Below, piece by piece: positions 36,415 through 45,393 of a stretch of DNA of 64,000 bases. Origin of the DNA: Confluentibacter flavum (GTDB taxonomy: Bacteria > Bacteroidota > Bacteroidia > Flavobacteriales > Flavobacteriaceae); contig NZ_PJEO01000049.1 of assembly GCF_002843175.1 (NCBI RefSeq), forward strand, positions 52,342-116,341. The letters run 5' to 3'. The translations under genes and the position numbers were made by a program. Numbering within the stretch: position 1 is the stretch's first letter; each line of letters starts with the position of its first letter. Below the pieces are notes generated by a model. The model saw only the letters and a list, made by a program, of their open reading frames with translations, had not been told where the DNA came from and ran no database searches.

Positions 36415-37291
36415 ATTCAATTTAAAATACGCGCCACATCTTGGGTCCTTTGTGTATACAGCAGGAAAAAATCCCATTGACCAAATAAAATATATGGCTG
36501 ATTTAGGATTCACGGCCATTGAGGATAGCGGTTTTAAAGCCGATTACATTCCTTTTGATGCCACTAAAATGGGCATTGGGATGTGTAATCAACCCAATTC
36601 TGTGCTTGATGAAATCGCAAGTACCATGACCAAATTAAATATGGAAATGGGAACATTTGTAGTGACGCCACACGTTTGGCCACCAATAGAAATTGTGACT
36701 TCTGGCAAGCCGGAAATGCATAGAATTTTTATCGATAAGTACACCAAGGGACTTGAAGTAGCCAAGCGCATCAACGCAAAATATGTCACGGTAACACTCG
36801 ATTGTTACGACCGCTCTTTACCTATTGAAATGCAGACGGCACACGCCATAGATGCACTTAAAAGACTGTGCGATATCTATGATGGCTCTGGGGTTACCAT
36901 GGTTTTAGAGCCATTAAGCGACCATCATGAGTTGTTCTTAAGAACTGCCGTGCAATCTTATATGATATGCAGAGCCGTAGGCAGTGACAACTGCAAGATA
37001 TTATTTGATATGTTCCATCTTCAGAAAAACGAAGGTCGATTGATATATCATATGGATATGGTGTGGGATGAAATCGCCTATTTCCAGATTGGTAATGAAC
37101 CAGGAAGAACAGAACCTGGAACCGGCGAAATTGACTATAAAAATGTTTTTAAACATATTTACGAAAAGAGTAAAGCAACCAATAAGAATTTTATTCTGGG
37201 AATGGAGCATTTCAATTCTACGGAAGGTGCTGAAGGAGAAAAGAAACTACTGAAATCCTATTTGGAAGCTGATAAATTTTTAAATGATTAA
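36404..37291 (+). CDS. Hydroxypyruvate isomerase-like TIM-barrel protein, copy 1
   Basis: A protein of 295 residues. Putative ligands are Glu in MVLEPLS, Asp in ILFDMFHLQ, Gln in YFQIGNEPGRTEPGTGEI and Glu in LGMEHFN. The QIGxxPxRxEPGTGEI stretch is characteristic of the hydroxypyruvate isomerase (Hyi) branch, as opposed to the HGKFY branch of the deglycosidase alpha subunits. It is probably a sugar or keto-acid isomerase acting on what deglycosylation releases. The start overlaps the preceding gene and it is followed at once by a paralogue. Confidence 0.85.
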   Translation: MQNKFNLKYAPHLGSFVYTAGKNPIDQIKYMADLGFTAIEDSGFKADYIPFDATKMGIGMCNQPNSVLDEIASTMTKLNMEMGTFVVTPHVWPPIEIVTSGKPEMHRIFIDKYTKGLEVAKRINAKYVTVTLDCYDRSLPIEMQTAHAIDALKRLCDIYDGSGVTMVLEPLSDHHELFLRTAVQSYMICRAVGSDNCKILFDMFHLQKNEGRLIYHMDMVWDEIAYFQIGNEPGRTEPGTGEIDYKNVFKHIYEKSKATNKNFILGMEHFNSTEGAEGEKKLLKSYLEADKFLND

Positions 37292-37292
37292 G

Positions 37293-38168
37293 ATGGAAAA
37301 GAACAATTTCAAACTTAAATACGCGCCACACTTCGGGAGTTTTAAACATTCTGCGGGAGAGGATTTATTGGACCAAATAAAATATGCTGCCGATTTAGGG
37401 TTTACTGCTTTTGAGGACAACGCATTTTCAGGTGTGCCTTTGCCAAATTTGATGGGAATTGGAATGATGGGTCAAGAACCATCCTACCTTGATAAAATAG
37501 GAAGTACGCTTGATAAACTGAATATGCAAATGGGGACTTTTGTAATGGGACCGATTAGCTGGCCTCCAAACGCGGCATATACCTCTGGCGACCCTGCTTT
37601 ACGTGAGCAATTTTTAGAGAAATGCAGAGCCTCTGTGGATGTTGCCAAACGTTTAAACGGAAAATTTATTACGGTTGTTCCAGATGCTGCCGATGCATCT
37701 CTGCCTTATGAGATACAAACGGCAAATGTCATTGAAGCCTTAAAACGTGCGGCCGACATATATGAACCTCATGGAATTACCATGGTTCTGGAGCCTTTGA
37801 GTTTTCCGCCGCAAGTCTATTTGAAGCGATCTGCTCAATGTTATTTATTGGCGAAAGCGGTTGATAGTCCATCTTGCAAGATTTTATTTGATATGTTCCA
37901 CCTTCAGCAAAATGAAGGGAACCTTCTAAAAAACATGGATTTGGTTTGGGATGAGATTGGCTATTTTCAAATAGGCGATGTACCTGAGCGTTACGAACCT
38001 GGTACTGGAGAAATTAATCATGAAGTTCTTTTTCAACATATTTATAAACGATCCAAATCTGAAGGTAAAGAATTCATTTTTGGGATGGAACATTATAATT
38101 CTAAAGAAGGTAAAGAAGGAGAGGAAGCGTTATTGAATTCCTATTTAAAAATAGATAAAGTATTATAA
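37293..38168 (+). CDS. Hydroxypyruvate isomerase-like TIM-barrel protein, copy 2
   Basis: A protein of 291 residues and a tandem paralogue of the previous gene: KYAPHFGSFKHSAGEDLLDQ aligns with KYAPHLGSFVYTAGKNPIDQ. The ligand motifs MVLEPLS, ILFDMFHLQ, QIGDVPERYEPGTGEI and FGMEHYN are all kept. I use the ATG at 37293, one base after the previous stop; an ATG three codons earlier overlaps that stop. With all catalytic positions intact in both copies, they may form a heteromer or act on successive sugar intermediates. Confidence 0.85.
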   Translation: MEKNNFKLKYAPHFGSFKHSAGEDLLDQIKYAADLGFTAFEDNAFSGVPLPNLMGIGMMGQEPSYLDKIGSTLDKLNMQMGTFVMGPISWPPNAAYTSGDPALREQFLEKCRASVDVAKRLNGKFITVVPDAADASLPYEIQTANVIEALKRAADIYEPHGITMVLEPLSFPPQVYLKRSAQCYLLAKAVDSPSCKILFDMFHLQQNEGNLLKNMDLVWDEIGYFQIGDVPERYEPGTGEINHEVLFQHIYKRSKSEGKEFIFGMEHYNSKEGKEGEEALLNSYLKIDKVL

Positions 38169-38183
38169 AAGTAAAATTTCTAT

Positions 38184-38726
38184 TTGATGGATAATTATAT
38201 TATTTTCAATAATAAAAGATCTAAGTTATATGCTTTTTTAGCGGTGTTGACTCTTTGTTTTTTTAGTTGTAACCAAAACAAACAAACTAAAGAAAATATG
38301 AAAAATGAGACATCAACAGAAAAAGTAACTGAACCTAATATTACAGAGACAAACCGAAAAATCGTTGAGGATTTTGCTGATATTTTCTATACTCAAAAAA
38401 ATGTAACAAAAGCTTTTGAAAAATATGTTTCAGAAGATTACATACAACATAATCCAAATATTCTAGATGGTCCTAAGGCCGCTATAGATGCCTTGAAGCC
38501 AATGTTTGACAATACTGAAGCTACATTTATAATTAAGCAGATGTTGGTAGATGGCGACATGGCCATGATTCTTATACATGCAAAAAAAGATAGTACAGTA
38601 CTTGGAGGAGCCGTAGCCGATATCTATCGCTTAGAAGAAGGTAAAATAGTTGAGCATTGGGATATAAAAGAAGAAATACCTAGTAATGCCATTAATCCGC
38701 ATGCTATGTTCAATACAGAAGAATAA
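38184..38726 (+). CDS. SnoaL/NTF2-like lipoprotein
   Basis: A protein of 180 residues. A hydrophobic N-terminal segment ends in LTLCFFSC (Cys near residue 29), a lipobox suitable for signal peptidase II, so it is a periplasm-facing lipoprotein. The rest (about 55-175) is a SnoaL-like/NTF2 cone fold with YVSEDYIQHNPNILDGPKAA and DIYRLEEGKIVEHWDI. Such domains bind or cyclise small hydrophobic or aromatic molecules. Here it might handle the glycoside or a periplasmic intermediate. The stop overlaps the next ATG (TAATG). Confidence 0.82.
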   Translation: MMDNYIIFNNKRSKLYAFLAVLTLCFFSCNQNKQTKENMKNETSTEKVTEPNITETNRKIVEDFADIFYTQKNVTKAFEKYVSEDYIQHNPNILDGPKAAIDALKPMFDNTEATFIIKQMLVDGDMAMILIHAKKDSTVLGGAVADIYRLEEGKIVEHWDIKEEIPSNAINPHAMFNTEE

Positions 38727-39364
38727 TGAAGAAATATATAACAGAATTTATAGGAAGCTTTTTCTACACTTTTATAGTATGGATGACGATTCCTACTGGT
38801 TTTGTTACTGGTGCAGGAATGATGACAAGGTTATCCATAGGAATCTCATTTGCTATATTGGTCTATGCAGGTGCTAGTATTTCCGGCGCGCATTACAATC
38901 CTGCCATAACATTGGCTGCATGGGTTCAAAAAAGAGTATCATCAAAAGAAGGTTTAATTTATATATTTTTTCAATTACTAGGAGCTGTATTAGCTGCCTT
39001 AGTAGTTGTCAAATTATTAAAAACAGAACAATTGCCGCAAGAAGCTAGTCCACTACAAAATGGAATCAAAGCATTGATTTCCGAAATTTTAGGAACTTTT
39101 TTATTGGCCTTTGTATATTTAAAAGTCATTACAAAAAAGTTAGATAACAGCTATTATGGGTTAGCTATAGGATTAACAATTACAGTAATGGCATATTCTG
39201 TAGGTACCATTTCAGGAGGCGTTTTTAACCCTATTATTTTTGTCTCTGGTGCCATTATTAAATGGTCAATTTGGTCAGATTTCTGGATTTATCTTGGATG
39301 TTTTGTAGGGGCGGTTATCGCAGGCTTTTTGTATAATCAACTAAAATTAAATAGTAAAAATTAA
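38726..39364 (+). CDS. Aquaporin/glycerol-facilitator (MIP) family channel
   Basis: A protein of 212 residues with about six membrane helices. The first half-helix motif is canonical, HYNPA at residues 56-60. The second is NPI (168-170 in GGVFNPIIFVSG) in place of NPA. MIP channels pass water, glycerol or small neutral solutes by facilitated diffusion. It overlaps the SnoaL-like lipoprotein gene and precedes the GMC oxidoreductase gene by 16 bp, so it is part of the operon. A peroxide or small-polyol role is possible, because GMC oxidases can release hydrogen peroxide, but this is inference. Confidence 0.85.
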   Translation: MKKYITEFIGSFFYTFIVWMTIPTGFVTGAGMMTRLSIGISFAILVYAGASISGAHYNPAITLAAWVQKRVSSKEGLIYIFFQLLGAVLAALVVVKLLKTEQLPQEASPLQNGIKALISEILGTFLLAFVYLKVITKKLDNSYYGLAIGLTITVMAYSVGTISGGVFNPIIFVSGAIIKWSIWSDFWIYLGCFVGAVIAGFLYNQLKLNSKN

Positions 39365-39380
39365 GTTAATATATAATATT

Positions 39381-41036
39381 ATGAAAGAAAAAAAATATGA
39401 TGCCATTGTAGTGGGGTCAGGGGCTACAGGTGGTTTTGCCGCTAAAGAGTTGTCCGAAAAAGGTTTGAAGGTTTTAGTCCTTGAGGCAGGGCCTCAACAT
39501 GACGAAGCATTATTTCAAAAAACAAGTGGTGCATTTAGTAGTATTGGTTCACTTTCCAGAATAAAAGCAGGAGTTTCAGGACATCATAAACAAGCTCGTG
39601 CGTCTTTTTATTCAGAAGATAAATCATTTTTGTTTGTAAATGATTGGGATCACCCATATACATCATCTGCAGATTTCTTTCTTTTTTTAAGAGGAAAACA
39701 AGTAGGAGGTCGTTTCTTATCTTGGGGAAGGGTTGCCTTGAGGATGTCTGATTATGCTTTTAAAACATTTTCAAAAGCGGGTTCAGGTGTTGATTGGCCT
39801 ATTGATTATAAAGATATAGAACCTTATTACGAGCATGTTGAAGACTTTTTAGGTCTGTATGGTGAAAATGATAATATTCCTTTTGTGCCAAACGGTAATT
39901 ATATTGGTAAAGCAGGGTTAAGTACTTTAGAAAAAGAGTTTAAAACTACTGTAGAAACCAAATGGCCAGAACGTAAAGTAATACCATGGCGATATGTAAA
40001 AAAAGAAGCGACTCCAGTTGATAAAAATAATAAAAGAACAACCAGTCCTTTAGCTGCAGGTATGGCCACAGGTAATTTAGAATTAAGGTCTAATGCTATG
40101 GTTTCTAAAGTTAATACAGATCCTACTTCAGGAAAGGCAACGGGTGTAACTTACATAGATGCAGAAACAAAAGTAGAACATACGGTTAATGCGGATGTGG
40201 TGATGCTATGCGCTTCTACTGTAGAAACGATACGTTTAATGCTCAATTCAGCTGGTGGTAAACACCCTAATGGTCTGGGAAATTCTTCAGGCACTTTAGG
40301 TAAATACTTTATGGATCAAGTACCTTCATGGATATTTGGTAGCGTACCAGGAAGATTTGGTGGTGAGTTGGTAGATGCCGATAATCCAAAAGATAATCAT
40401 GGCGGTATATACATTCCTCGTTCTGAGAATTTGGATAAGGTTACTAATCCAAGTTTCAAAGGTGGTTTCAATATACAAGGTATAATAGGTCGCCCAATGG
40501 TTCCGCAAGGTATGGAGTCAGTTTTTGGCTTAATGGGACATGGAGAAATGCTTCCATATAAAGAGAATTACGTTTCTGTACATAAAAATCGAAAAGATAA
40601 ATGGGGCATTCCAATCCCAAATATTAATATCAAAATGTACAAAAATGAAATCAATTTGCTTAAAGCTCAAGTTCAAACTCAAAAGGATTTAATTGCCGAA
40701 GCTGGTTATAAAGTAGATTTTGCAATAAGTCCGTTAGGAATTGCTAAAGAGTATGAATTGTTACCAAAAGCACCTTGGTATGAAAGGTTGCTATTTAAAC
40801 TGAACTATAAAAAAAGTGTGGCACTGGGAGCAGCTATTCATGAATGTGGAGGCGCTCGTATGGGCTTTGATCCTAAAGATTCTGTGCTAAATGCAAACAA
40901 TCAAGTGTGGGATGCGCCTAATGTTTTTGTTACAGATAGTTCTTGTTTTCCAACTAATGGCTCATGTGGCCCTACATTAACTACAATGGCATTAACAGTA
41001 AGAGCTTGTGATTTTATTGCAAAGAATTTAAAATAA
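39381..41036 (+). CDS. GMC family oxidoreductase, candidate C-glycoside 3-oxidase
   Basis: A flavoprotein of 551 residues without signal peptide. The FAD motif GSGATGG is at 12-18, and the GMC C-terminal domain contains HECGGARMGFDP (H487, candidate base). The region aligned to the second catalytic position reads FPTNGSCGPTLT: the NPTLT form of pyranose-oxidase-like enzymes would have Asn where G530 stands. In the known CarABC-type systems a pyranose-oxidase-related GMC enzyme makes the 3-keto-C-glucoside that the alpha/beta complex cleaves, and no Gfo/Idh dehydrogenase is present here to do that job. Acceptor (O2 or another) unknown. Confidence 0.85.
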   Translation: MKEKKYDAIVVGSGATGGFAAKELSEKGLKVLVLEAGPQHDEALFQKTSGAFSSIGSLSRIKAGVSGHHKQARASFYSEDKSFLFVNDWDHPYTSSADFFLFLRGKQVGGRFLSWGRVALRMSDYAFKTFSKAGSGVDWPIDYKDIEPYYEHVEDFLGLYGENDNIPFVPNGNYIGKAGLSTLEKEFKTTVETKWPERKVIPWRYVKKEATPVDKNNKRTTSPLAAGMATGNLELRSNAMVSKVNTDPTSGKATGVTYIDAETKVEHTVNADVVMLCASTVETIRLMLNSAGGKHPNGLGNSSGTLGKYFMDQVPSWIFGSVPGRFGGELVDADNPKDNHGGIYIPRSENLDKVTNPSFKGGFNIQGIIGRPMVPQGMESVFGLMGHGEMLPYKENYVSVHKNRKDKWGIPIPNINIKMYKNEINLLKAQVQTQKDLIAEAGYKVDFAISPLGIAKEYELLPKAPWYERLLFKLNYKKSVALGAAIHECGGARMGFDPKDSVLNANNQVWDAPNVFVTDSSCFPTNGSCGPTLTTMALTVRACDFIAKNLK

Positions 41037-41085
41037 ATATGAATTTTAATCATATCACTGAATAATAAATATAAACTTAATAATT

Positions 41086-42078
41086 ATGGCAAAGAATCCA
41101 CATTATTTTTCGCAAATGGCCCATGTTGAAGTTCTAACAAAGGATTTAAACAAGTCAGTTGAATTTTTCCGGGATGTTGTGGGAATGGATGAAACTGGGC
41201 GAGAAGTAAACTCCGTTTATTTAAGAGCATGGGGAGATTATTTTCATCATACGTTAAAACTCACGCAAAGTAAGGAATCAGGTTTAGGTCATATTGGATG
41301 GCGTGCAGATAGTCCTGAGGCCTTAGAAGAAGCTGTAGAATATCTAGAAAGTATTGGTGCAGGTAGGGGTTGGTACGATGGCGATCTTGGTCATGGCAAG
41401 GCATTTAAATTCCAATCTCCTGAAGGACATATGCATGAGGTTTTTTGGGACGTAAGATGGTTACGTGAAGAAGGTGAGCGAGGTAGCGTTTATGTCGATC
41501 GTTATTCAAGTAATCGTTTGCAAGGTGCCAACCCAAGACGTTTTGACCATGTTACCTATATGGTATCCAAAGGAGCTTATCCTGCAGAAAAGGCTTTTTG
41601 GAAAGCGTTAGGATTAAAAAATCCAGATGAAATAAGAATTTCTGATGAAATTCCACCAATAGGAGGTCTTCACACTATAGCCAACCTGTCTCACGATGTA
41701 GCTATTTTTACTGATCCTAATATTGAACCTAATAAAGCAGTCCTTAATCATATCTGCTGGAATGTAGATAGTCGTGAAGAAGTACTATTAGCCTTAGATT
41801 ATTTTATTGAAAAGGGTTATAAAAGTGTCATGGGAGCTCCCACTAGACATAAAGCTGATGAAGGATTCTTTATATACATTATAGATCCTGGAAGTGGAGT
41901 TTTGTTTGAGTACTATGCATGCGCCAGGTTGGTGTTTGCACCAGACCATTTAGATGTCCATTATCTAAAAGATAATCCTAATGATGCTTGGGGTTCTGCT
42001 AATCCTTTTGCTGAAATGGGTAAAGGAAAAAAACTAGGGCTATCAGAAGATGGCACCGTTAAACCAGTAGACATTTAA
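41086..42078 (+). CDS. Extradiol ring-cleavage dioxygenase (VOC family)
   Basis: A protein of 330 residues with two vicinal-oxygen-chelate domains (about 8-125 and 150-290). The class I extradiol residues are visible: H155 (FDHVTY), H222 (NHICW), H255 (APTRHK, the second-sphere His) and E275 (LFEYYA). It should cleave a catechol-like ring next to one hydroxyl. In a flavonoid scheme the substrate would be the 8-hydroxylated A ring made by the FAD monooxygenase downstream, as proposed for FdeC in naringenin degradation. It lies 49 bp after the GMC gene. Confidence 0.88.
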   Translation: MAKNPHYFSQMAHVEVLTKDLNKSVEFFRDVVGMDETGREVNSVYLRAWGDYFHHTLKLTQSKESGLGHIGWRADSPEALEEAVEYLESIGAGRGWYDGDLGHGKAFKFQSPEGHMHEVFWDVRWLREEGERGSVYVDRYSSNRLQGANPRRFDHVTYMVSKGAYPAEKAFWKALGLKNPDEIRISDEIPPIGGLHTIANLSHDVAIFTDPNIEPNKAVLNHICWNVDSREEVLLALDYFIEKGYKSVMGAPTRHKADEGFFIYIIDPGSGVLFEYYACARLVFAPDHLDVHYLKDNPNDAWGSANPFAEMGKGKKLGLSEDGTVKPVDI

Positions 42079-42105
42079 AATATAATAAAAAATAAAAATA
42101 AAGAG

Positions 42106-43221
42106 ATGTGGCATTTTTTTCCGGGCAAATACATGCCTTCCTATCAAGTAAATAGAGCGTTGACCCAGGCACATTATGGTGGTGGTGAATTTGCAGAAAT
42201 AATAGAAGTTGCTGGAAATATAGATCCAGATAATCGCGAAACATTCAACTTAGAATGGTTAAAAAAAGGAGATGAGGTATATAGTTGGGCTGAAGCATAT
42301 GAAAAAAACAAAAATTTTGTTTCTGCCAGACGTACATATCTTAGAGCTTTCAACTATTTGCGAACAGCAGAATTTTTCATGAATCTTAAGGACGAAAGAA
42401 AAATAACAACATATTTAAAAGCGAGACAAGCATTTATAAGAGCGATTAAATATTTTGAGGAACAACCATTGCAAATCGAAGTGCCTTTTGAAAATTCTTT
42501 TCTACCTGGTTATTTGTTTAAACCAAATGTAGTTAAAAATCCACCTGTGATGATTATGTTTGGAGGTTTGGATAGTTTAGCTGAAGAACTTTATTTTGGA
42601 ATTGGGCAACACCTCAACGAACGTGGGATTGCTTTATTAGCTATGGATGGGCCAGGGCAAGGTGCAGCTCTTCGATTAAACCATATCTATTCAAGATATG
42701 ATTATAATGTAGCTGGAACTACAGTTTTAGATTGGGTAATTAATAATCTTAAAAACGATGTAGATATTAATAGAGTTGGTATTTCGGGTGTGTCTATGGG
42801 AGGTTATATGGCTGCCCGCTGTGCAGCGTTTGAACCTCGTTTTAAAGTATGTATGATTTTCGGGGCAGTTTGGTCATATTATTCTGTTTGGGAAGGTCGG
42901 AATGGAAAACATCCATTGGCTGAAATAGTGCAACATATCATGGATGCTAATAGTTATAAAGCGGTACTCGAAAAACTAAAAGGCTTCACATTAGAAAATG
43001 GAGTAGCAGAAAAAATTTCTATGCCTACATTTATTATGCATGGCGGTGGTGATAAACAAAATTTTGTTGATCATGCTATAACATTAGAAAAACATCTTAC
43101 TTGTGAACATAAAATGAAGATTGTACCTGATGGCGAAAGTGGCTCACAACATTGTCAAGTTGATAATTTCATGCCAACTTTAGATATGTACGATTGGATT
43201 GCAGAAAAAATTCATGCGTAA
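42106..43221 (+). CDS. Alpha/beta hydrolase of the FrsA / 2,6-dihydropseudooxynicotine hydrolase type
   Basis: A protein of 371 residues. A helical N-terminal cap region (about 1-125) precedes an alpha/beta hydrolase fold with S230 in GVSMGG, D316 in HGGGDKQNF and H349 in GSQHCQVDNF. This domain order is that of FrsA-like and 2,6-dihydropseudooxynicotine hydrolase enzymes, several of which cleave C-C bonds of beta-diketones. It is a natural candidate for the hydrolytic step after extradiol cleavage, which would separate an A-ring fragment from the B-ring acid. It lies 27 bp after the dioxygenase gene. Confidence 0.85.
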   Translation: MWHFFPGKYMPSYQVNRALTQAHYGGGEFAEIIEVAGNIDPDNRETFNLEWLKKGDEVYSWAEAYEKNKNFVSARRTYLRAFNYLRTAEFFMNLKDERKITTYLKARQAFIRAIKYFEEQPLQIEVPFENSFLPGYLFKPNVVKNPPVMIMFGGLDSLAEELYFGIGQHLNERGIALLAMDGPGQGAALRLNHIYSRYDYNVAGTTVLDWVINNLKNDVDINRVGISGVSMGGYMAARCAAFEPRFKVCMIFGAVWSYYSVWEGRNGKHPLAEIVQHIMDANSYKAVLEKLKGFTLENGVAEKISMPTFIMHGGGDKQNFVDHAITLEKHLTCEHKMKIVPDGESGSQHCQVDNFMPTLDMYDWIAEKIHA

Positions 43222-43255
43222 AAGATTTAATAAACTAAACTAAATAAAAGAACAT

Positions 43256-44395
43256 ATGTCATCAGTTAAAAAGGTGCTTATAGTTGGAGGAGGAATAGGA
43301 GGGCAGTCTGCTGCAATTGCTTTGGCTAAAGATGGAGTTTCGGTTGAAATTGCTGAGCGATTAGAAGCCTATAATGTATATGGTGTTGGAATCATTCAGC
43401 AAGCAAATGCTTTAAAAGCATTAGATAAAATTGGTATTGCTGATGAGGCAATGAAACGCGGATTTCCATATGGTCAAGTTAAAATGTTTACTGCTGGAGG
43501 ACATGCTGTTGGTGTTGCTGGACCACCACCTATGGGGAAATATCCAAGTCATAATGGTGTTTCTAGAAGGATTTTACACGATGTAATGTATGAAGAAGCT
43601 ATAAAGCGCGGTGTAAATTATCGTATGGGGCTCACTGTAAAAACCATAGAAAATAACGAAGACCATGTTTCAGTAGTTTTTACTGATGGTACTGAAGGAG
43701 TCTATGATATTTTAATTGCAGCAGATGGTATAAAATCGGAAGTACGTAAAATGGTATTTGGTGATTATAAACCGCAATATATGGGACTTTCAGTTTGGAG
43801 ATATGCTTTTAAAAAGCATGAAGATTTAGATACAGGATACATATATTACGGGAAACGTAGCAAAATAGGTTTTATACCTATGTCTGAAGACAGTATGTAT
43901 ATGTTCTTAGTGTCATCAGAAGGAGCTGATAATCCATGGATTGAAAAATCAGCTTATATATCAATGCTTAAAGATTACCTATCAGAATATCCAGTTAAAA
44001 TAGTTAATGATGTCATAGGTCAAATTACAGAGCCAGATTTAGTAAATTATAGACCATTAGAAGCTACTCATTTACCAAATCCTTGGTATAAAAACAGAGT
44101 AATTATAATTGGTGATGCTGCACATGCTACCGTACCACAGTTAGGTTCTGGTGCTGCATTAGCAATAGAGGACGCCGTAGTTCTTTCAGAAGAATTAAAG
44201 AGTAACGTTAGTGTTGAAGATACTTTTAAGGCATTTATGAAAAGACGTTATGATCGCTGTATGATGGTCGTAAATGCTTCAGAGACTTTAGCAGCTTGGG
44301 AATTATTGGAGTTTCAAGGCAAGCCTCTGCCAGAAGGAGCGCATCCTGGAAAACTAATTGGTCAAGCAGTTGGTGGTTTAATGGCCCCATTCTAA
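43256..44395 (+). CDS. FAD-dependent aromatic monooxygenase
   Basis: A protein of 379 residues of the class A flavoprotein hydroxylases (salicylate hydroxylase-like). It has GGGIGG at 11-16, the DG motif AADGIKSEVRK (about 162), and GDAAHATVPQLGSGAALAIE (about 285-305). It hydroxylates an activated phenol using NAD(P)H. Placed next to the extradiol dioxygenase, the likely task is to add the hydroxyl that makes the ring a cleavable catechol, the role of FdeE in naringenin breakdown. It is distinct from PobA at 14847. Confidence 0.88.
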   Translation: MSSVKKVLIVGGGIGGQSAAIALAKDGVSVEIAERLEAYNVYGVGIIQQANALKALDKIGIADEAMKRGFPYGQVKMFTAGGHAVGVAGPPPMGKYPSHNGVSRRILHDVMYEEAIKRGVNYRMGLTVKTIENNEDHVSVVFTDGTEGVYDILIAADGIKSEVRKMVFGDYKPQYMGLSVWRYAFKKHEDLDTGYIYYGKRSKIGFIPMSEDSMYMFLVSSEGADNPWIEKSAYISMLKDYLSEYPVKIVNDVIGQITEPDLVNYRPLEATHLPNPWYKNRVIIIGDAAHATVPQLGSGAALAIEDAVVLSEELKSNVSVEDTFKAFMKRRYDRCMMVVNASETLAAWELLEFQGKPLPEGAHPGKLIGQAVGGLMAPF

Positions 44396-44412
44396 TTAAG
44401 AAAAATTATAAA

Positions 44413-45372
44413 ATGAGATTAGTTACATATCAAAATATAACAGGAACCATTAATATTGGTTGGTTGAAAGGTGATGGCGTTGTAGATATGCAAAAGTTAG
44501 ATAAACGTTTGCCAAATGATATGCTAACCTTTATAGATAATCATGAGGCTTATTTCAAAATCATAAACGATAATGATTTAGAAAAGTTAGAGGCACATTA
44601 TAAATTATCTGAAGTTAAGTTATTAGCGCCATTACCCAATCCAAGAAGCTTTAGAGATTATGTCGCTTTTGAAGAGCACATGCTGAACGCCTCAAAATCC
44701 TTTGGTCATAAAGTAAGTGAGGCTTGGTACGATATGCCTATTTTTTATTTTACAAACCATCAAAGTATCTATGGGCCAAACGACCAAATAAAGCGACCTG
44801 CTAAAGAAACCAAATTGGATATTGAATTAGAAATGGCGGTCATCATTGGTAAAAAAGGCAGAAACATCGATACGGATAAGGCAGACAACTATATATTCGG
44901 CTATACCATCTTCAATGATTGGACGGCACGAAGTATCCAAAAGCATGAAATGACAGTGCCTTTAGGACCTCATAAAGGAAAAGATTTTGCAAATGCGATT
45001 GGTCCATGTATTGTTACCAAAGATGAATTTGAAAAGTATCGATGCACTATTACTAGAGAAACTCATCCAGAACATTTAGCCATGCCTACACAAAAAGAGG
45101 GACGTTTTAATTTAAGAATGATAGCAAGAATAAATGGGGAAACAATCTGTAACGGAAATTGCAACACCGTCCATTGGACCTTCCCACAAATGATTGCACG
45201 AGCTTCAGAAAATGATGTGGACCTGATGCCGGGAGATATCCTGGGAAGCGGTACCGTAGGTTGGGGTAGTTTGATTGAGAACAATTTTTCAGTGCATCGC
45301 CCATTGGAGCCAGGCGATATGGTCGAATTGGAAATTGAAGGTATTGGTATTTTGAAAAACACGATTATTTAA
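44413..45372 (+). CDS. Fumarylacetoacetate hydrolase family protein
   Basis: A protein of 319 residues. The FAH-fold metal ligands are visible: E138 and E140 in DIELEMAVIIG and D169 in FNDWTAR, and KGKDFANAIGP follows. Family members hydrolyse C-C bonds of acylpyruvates, hydrate dienoates or decarboxylate oxaloacetate-like compounds. I use the ATG at 44413 (MRLVTYQN); the frame is open 39 codons further into the monooxygenase gene, but that part is the shadow of the upstream frame. It fits a late step after meta cleavage. Confidence 0.88.
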   Translation: MRLVTYQNITGTINIGWLKGDGVVDMQKLDKRLPNDMLTFIDNHEAYFKIINDNDLEKLEAHYKLSEVKLLAPLPNPRSFRDYVAFEEHMLNASKSFGHKVSEAWYDMPIFYFTNHQSIYGPNDQIKRPAKETKLDIELEMAVIIGKKGRNIDTDKADNYIFGYTIFNDWTARSIQKHEMTVPLGPHKGKDFANAIGPCIVTKDEFEKYRCTITRETHPEHLAMPTQKEGRFNLRMIARINGETICNGNCNTVHWTFPQMIARASENDVDLMPGDILGSGTVGWGSLIENNFSVHRPLEPGDMVELEIEGIGILKNTII

Positions 45373-45393
45373 TAAGATTAAAAATTATAGTCT

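Noticed and set aside
44296..44412. Long N-terminal extension of the FAH-family frame into the monooxygenase gene
   Set aside because: The extra 39 codons are tryptophan-, serine- and arginine-rich shadow sequence of the upstream gene; the family N-terminus starts at the ATG at 44413.
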